Part shown: in pieces, positions 62,246-64,000 of the stretch
Layout: each line of letters starts with the position of its first letter
How positions within the stretch are numbered: position 1 is the first letter of the stretch
NCBI RefSeq assembly: GCF_009649745.1
Contig: NZ_WJNG01000010.1
Span: 61,272-125,271, forward strand
From: Aquibacillus halophilus
GTDB lineage: Bacteria; Bacillota; Bacilli; Bacillales; Amphibacillaceae
Length of the DNA: 64,000 bases
Reading direction: 5' to 3'
Program-made: the position numbers and the translations under genes
The notes under the pieces: model-generated
What the model saw: the letters and a program-made list of their open reading frames with translations, nothing else
Databases searched by the model: none
What the model was told of the DNA's origin: nothing

Positions 62246-62794
62246 AGCTTATTTTTACCAAACGCGTTAGGTTTAGTTAATTCAATATTAGACGGGATTA
62301 TATCTAGAATTAAAAGTATCTCATCCGTACACAACCTTTTATCAAAAAATAAATTAAGCCGAAGCATCATTAATGTAAAAGAAATAATCGAAGAAATTAT
62401 ATCATTATCAAATTTTGATCCAAATTTCACCATCCATTTAGAATTAGATGATATTTTTATACCATATAATAAAGCTACCTCAATCGCATTGGCCATTAAT
62501 GAGTTAGTCATTAACTGTTTCAAACACGCCTTTATTAATATGAGTTCTGGAACCATTCATATACAGTGTAAAAAGTTAGATGATCATATATTTATTGCTG
62601 TAAACGATAATGGAGTTGGGCTACCAGATAATTTTGACCCCTCAAAAGTAACAAGCTTAGGTTTATCAATATTACATGGAATTGTTACTAGTGAATTTCA
62701 AGGGAGAATTGAATTTAAATCAAAAAATGGGACTACAGCTGAAATTAAAATTCCTTCTCGTAGTTTTTCTTTAAACCAATACCGAAAAGAGTAG
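62246..62794 (+). pseudogene. 5'-truncated sensor histidine kinase (HisKA_2/HWE-like ATPase domain)
   Basis: An open frame after a TAA at 62243 gives DGIISRIKSISSVHNLLSKN, IALAINELVINCFKHAF (N-box), AVNDNGVGLPDNF (G1 box) and SLGLSILHGIVTSEFQGRIE (G2 box). This is the C-terminal dimerisation and ATPase half of a kinase of the EIHHRVKNN class; the sensor domain and phospho-acceptor histidine are missing. It has no ATG start and lies between two halves of a YdcF pseudogene, so it is gene debris. Confidence 0.7.
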
Positions 62795-62837
62795 CGGATG
62801 TAATACTAGTCTTCACTCTACACAAGAGTATAAAATA

Positions 62838-62898
62838 AGGCACCTGTCACTTCCCGTATTATTTTCGAAACCGACAAAAAGCGGGAAATGACAGGCAC
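62838..62898. repeat. Hairpin repeat of a second family (GTGCCTGTCA)
   Basis: GCACCTGTCACTTCCCG and CGGGAAATGACAGGCAC pair with few mismatches around about 27 nt. It abuts the OpuAC-like fragment and supplies its first codons. Confidence 0.7.
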
Positions 62899-63076
62899 TG
62901 AATTGTTTCTCCCACCAGGTGCTGCAGCTACATTAACTGCTAGTTGTAAAAGTGCAGTTGATAAAGGGGAGTCTTGGGTAGGCTATAACTGGGAACCATC
63001 TTATGTAACTGAAAATTATGATATGGCACTTCTGAAAGAACCAGAATATACAGAAGAACGATGGAATAATGGGTAG
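62888..63076 (+). pseudogene. Fragment of a glycine betaine-binding protein (OpuAC/ProX-like)
   Basis: Sixty codons read LFLPPGAAATLTASCKSAVD, then GESWVGYNWEPSYVTENYDM and LLKEPEYTEERW. This resembles an internal part of OpuAC-type substrate-binding proteins (PGS-x-AL...KGE-x-WVGYYWEPTW). Both ends of the gene are missing and its first codons fall in a hairpin repeat. Non-functional. Confidence 0.65.
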
Positions 63077-63124
63077 ATCTGCATTTGCTTCCCAACGTTT
63101 AACAATCGCAGTAAGTAATGAGTT

Positions 63125-63235
63125 TGCTGCTCTGCGTCGATTCCTTCATTGACAAGGTATTGATGCATTACCTCTGCTTCGGTGTACTCCCCACGATTAC
63201 GTTTGCTTCAGGGTGCTTTTAAATACGTTGCAGCA
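63125..63235 (-). pseudogene. YdcF-family pseudogene, copy B, N-terminal part
   Basis: Matches 49480-49600 in the same orientation (the string GACAAGGTATTGATGCATTA is identical), but lacks about 12 bp near 63193. Separated from its other half at 62050-62205 by roughly 0.9 kb of other gene fragments. Confidence 0.7.
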
Positions 63236-63347
63236 GGCACCATTTATAATTCGTCTATCTGATTCCTTTAATTTAATGATAGAAATGTGGATTTTCAAGG
63301 TGCTAAAAAACCTCTATTCTAGTAGATTGGAAAAAGTATCTTTTAAT

Positions 63348-64000
63348 CTAGAACAACAAATTAAAGGATGCACGTCCCTTTGTTTCCCTCCTTTGTTTCT
63401 CAAAAGCCAAACGGACAAAGTTATAGGCACCATTATTCCATACATTAAAATCATGTAGACCATCCTTGATTATAACTTCATAGTAGTCCAACAGCTTGTC
63501 TCCAGCAGCTTGTGATAGCTCTGTTGTCGCTATTTTATATCCTCTTTCGATTGCAACTTCATCAGCGTCCCCACACGTCATGTATAGTAAATCAATCCTG
63601 TGACTCGATGATGAGATGGTAGTTCCTAACGTTTTACCATCACTCGATGTCGGAGCATTAGAAAAAGCACCAACATAAGCAAATAAGTCCTCCATCCCTG
63701 GGGCATGGACGGTGGTATCAAGCCCATTCTTCCATCTTGTTTCTGTACCGGTATAAACGACAGAATCACATCGAAAACCACCTAAAATCAAATTTAAAGC
63801 TTGCATTCCACCCATGGACAGACCTGCAATCGCTCTATGCTTACGGTTAAAATCAATTGCTTTAGCAGATGTATCCTCTATATTTGCATAGGTATTATAG
63901 GTAGATTCAATGAAAGGAACCAGATCATATCTTAGCTCGTAGTCAAAATAATAGAAACCAAGCATGTTCGTTCCCTCAGAATTGAATGATTGGTCAGTCC
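63348..64000 (-). CDS. Esterase D/feruloyl-esterase-like alpha/beta hydrolase, 5' part beyond the window
   Basis: The C-terminal 217 or so residues of an alpha/beta hydrolase. RYDLVPFIESTYNTY precedes the nucleophile Ser in IAGLSMGGMQALNL, and the terminal His lies in KDGLHDFNVWNNGAYNF. An ATG at 63965 is internal: the frame stays open to the window edge (TDQSFNSEGTN before it), and the oxyanion HGxGG region expected upstream is missing. Similar domains occur in feruloyl esterases and XynZ-like proteins. It may be part of the adjacent set of esterases. Confidence 0.82.
   Translation of the reverse strand, partial: TDQSFNSEGTNMLGFYYFDYELRYDLVPFIESTYNTYANIEDTSAKAIDFNRKHRAIAGLSMGGMQALNLILGGFRCDSVVYTGTETRWKNGLDTTVHAPGMEDLFAYVGAFSNAPTSSDGKTLGTTISSSSHRIDLLYMTCGDADEVAIERGYKIATTELSQAAGDKLLDYYEVIIKDGLHDFNVWNNGAYNFVRLAFEKQRRETKGRASFNLLF

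Noticed and set aside
62246..62794. Histidine kinase fragment considered as a functional short kinase
   Set aside because: No start codon or ribosome site, the phospho-acceptor region is missing, and it sits inside another broken gene.

Overview
This is an AT-rich window from a Bacillaceae-type Firmicute. The evidence is strong Shine-Dalgarno sites (AGGAGG, GAGGTG), cre-like sites, an ndhF-ybcC-ybcF-ybcI (DAB) operon, a bdbC/bdbD pair and a mapB-like gene. A Mrp-type antiporter and a DAB inorganic-carbon transporter fit a halophilic or alkaliphilic lifestyle, which is an inference. No rRNA, tRNA, CRISPR array, prophage or intact transposase was recognised.

The most important observation is two genes with an in-frame TGA exactly where their families carry a conserved or catalytic cysteine. 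One is a HesB-like protein (3637-3918) at the end of an arsenic operon. The other is a FrnE/DsbA-family oxidoreductase (18509-19144) whose active site reads U-P-F-C. Each TGA is followed, 25 and 28 nt later, by a 6-bp hairpin with a 5-nt UGGA(U/G) loop, which is the geometry of a bacterial SECIS element. Both are best read as selenoproteins, and a routine gene caller would miss or truncate them. The rest of the Sec machinery (selA, selB, selC, selD) is not in the window.

Layout: 0-3.4 kb, a DHDPS-family aldolase and small membrane or exported proteins. 3.5-8.2 kb, arsenic operon arsA-arsR-acr3-arsC-arsD-hesB(Sec). 8.4-13.6 kb, dispersed repeats, a flavoprotein dehydrogenase, a Nudix hydrolase, a PAS histidine kinase and small membrane proteins. 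13.8-27.7 kb, an arabinoxylan-oligosaccharide region without secretion signals: GH43, two GH120 beta-xylosidases, GH10 xylanase, GH127 arabinofuranosidase and an AraC regulator, with the FrnE selenoprotein and an old yellow enzyme interspersed. 28-30 kb, BdbC/BdbD and a CopD-like fragment divergent from an ArsR-family repressor with tandem operators. 30.2-35.7 kb, an eight-gene Mrp operon of the archaeal/anaerobe type (E-F-G-MbhD-B-C-D-D, no full MrpA). 36-38.8 kb, a hydrolase, a MazEF-like pair and methionine aminopeptidase. 39-42.1 kb, a zinc-type locus (ZnuA-like lipoprotein, YcgR-like permease, YcgQ-like protein) behind a Zur-like palindrome. 42.9-48.2 kb, the DAB operon. 49.2-64 kb, a sucrose phosphorylase, fructokinase and ABC importer locus with four ester hydrolases and two LacI repressors. 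Its two recognisable operator pairs have the same spacing, and the locus is bracketed by decayed direct repeats of a YdcF-family gene.

A family of hairpin repeats built on GGGACGGTTCTTTTGT/ACAAAAGAACCGTCCC is scattered through the window. Its copies show compensatory base changes. One copy encodes the C-terminal tail of the Nudix protein, and another is split by about 350 bp of cargo.
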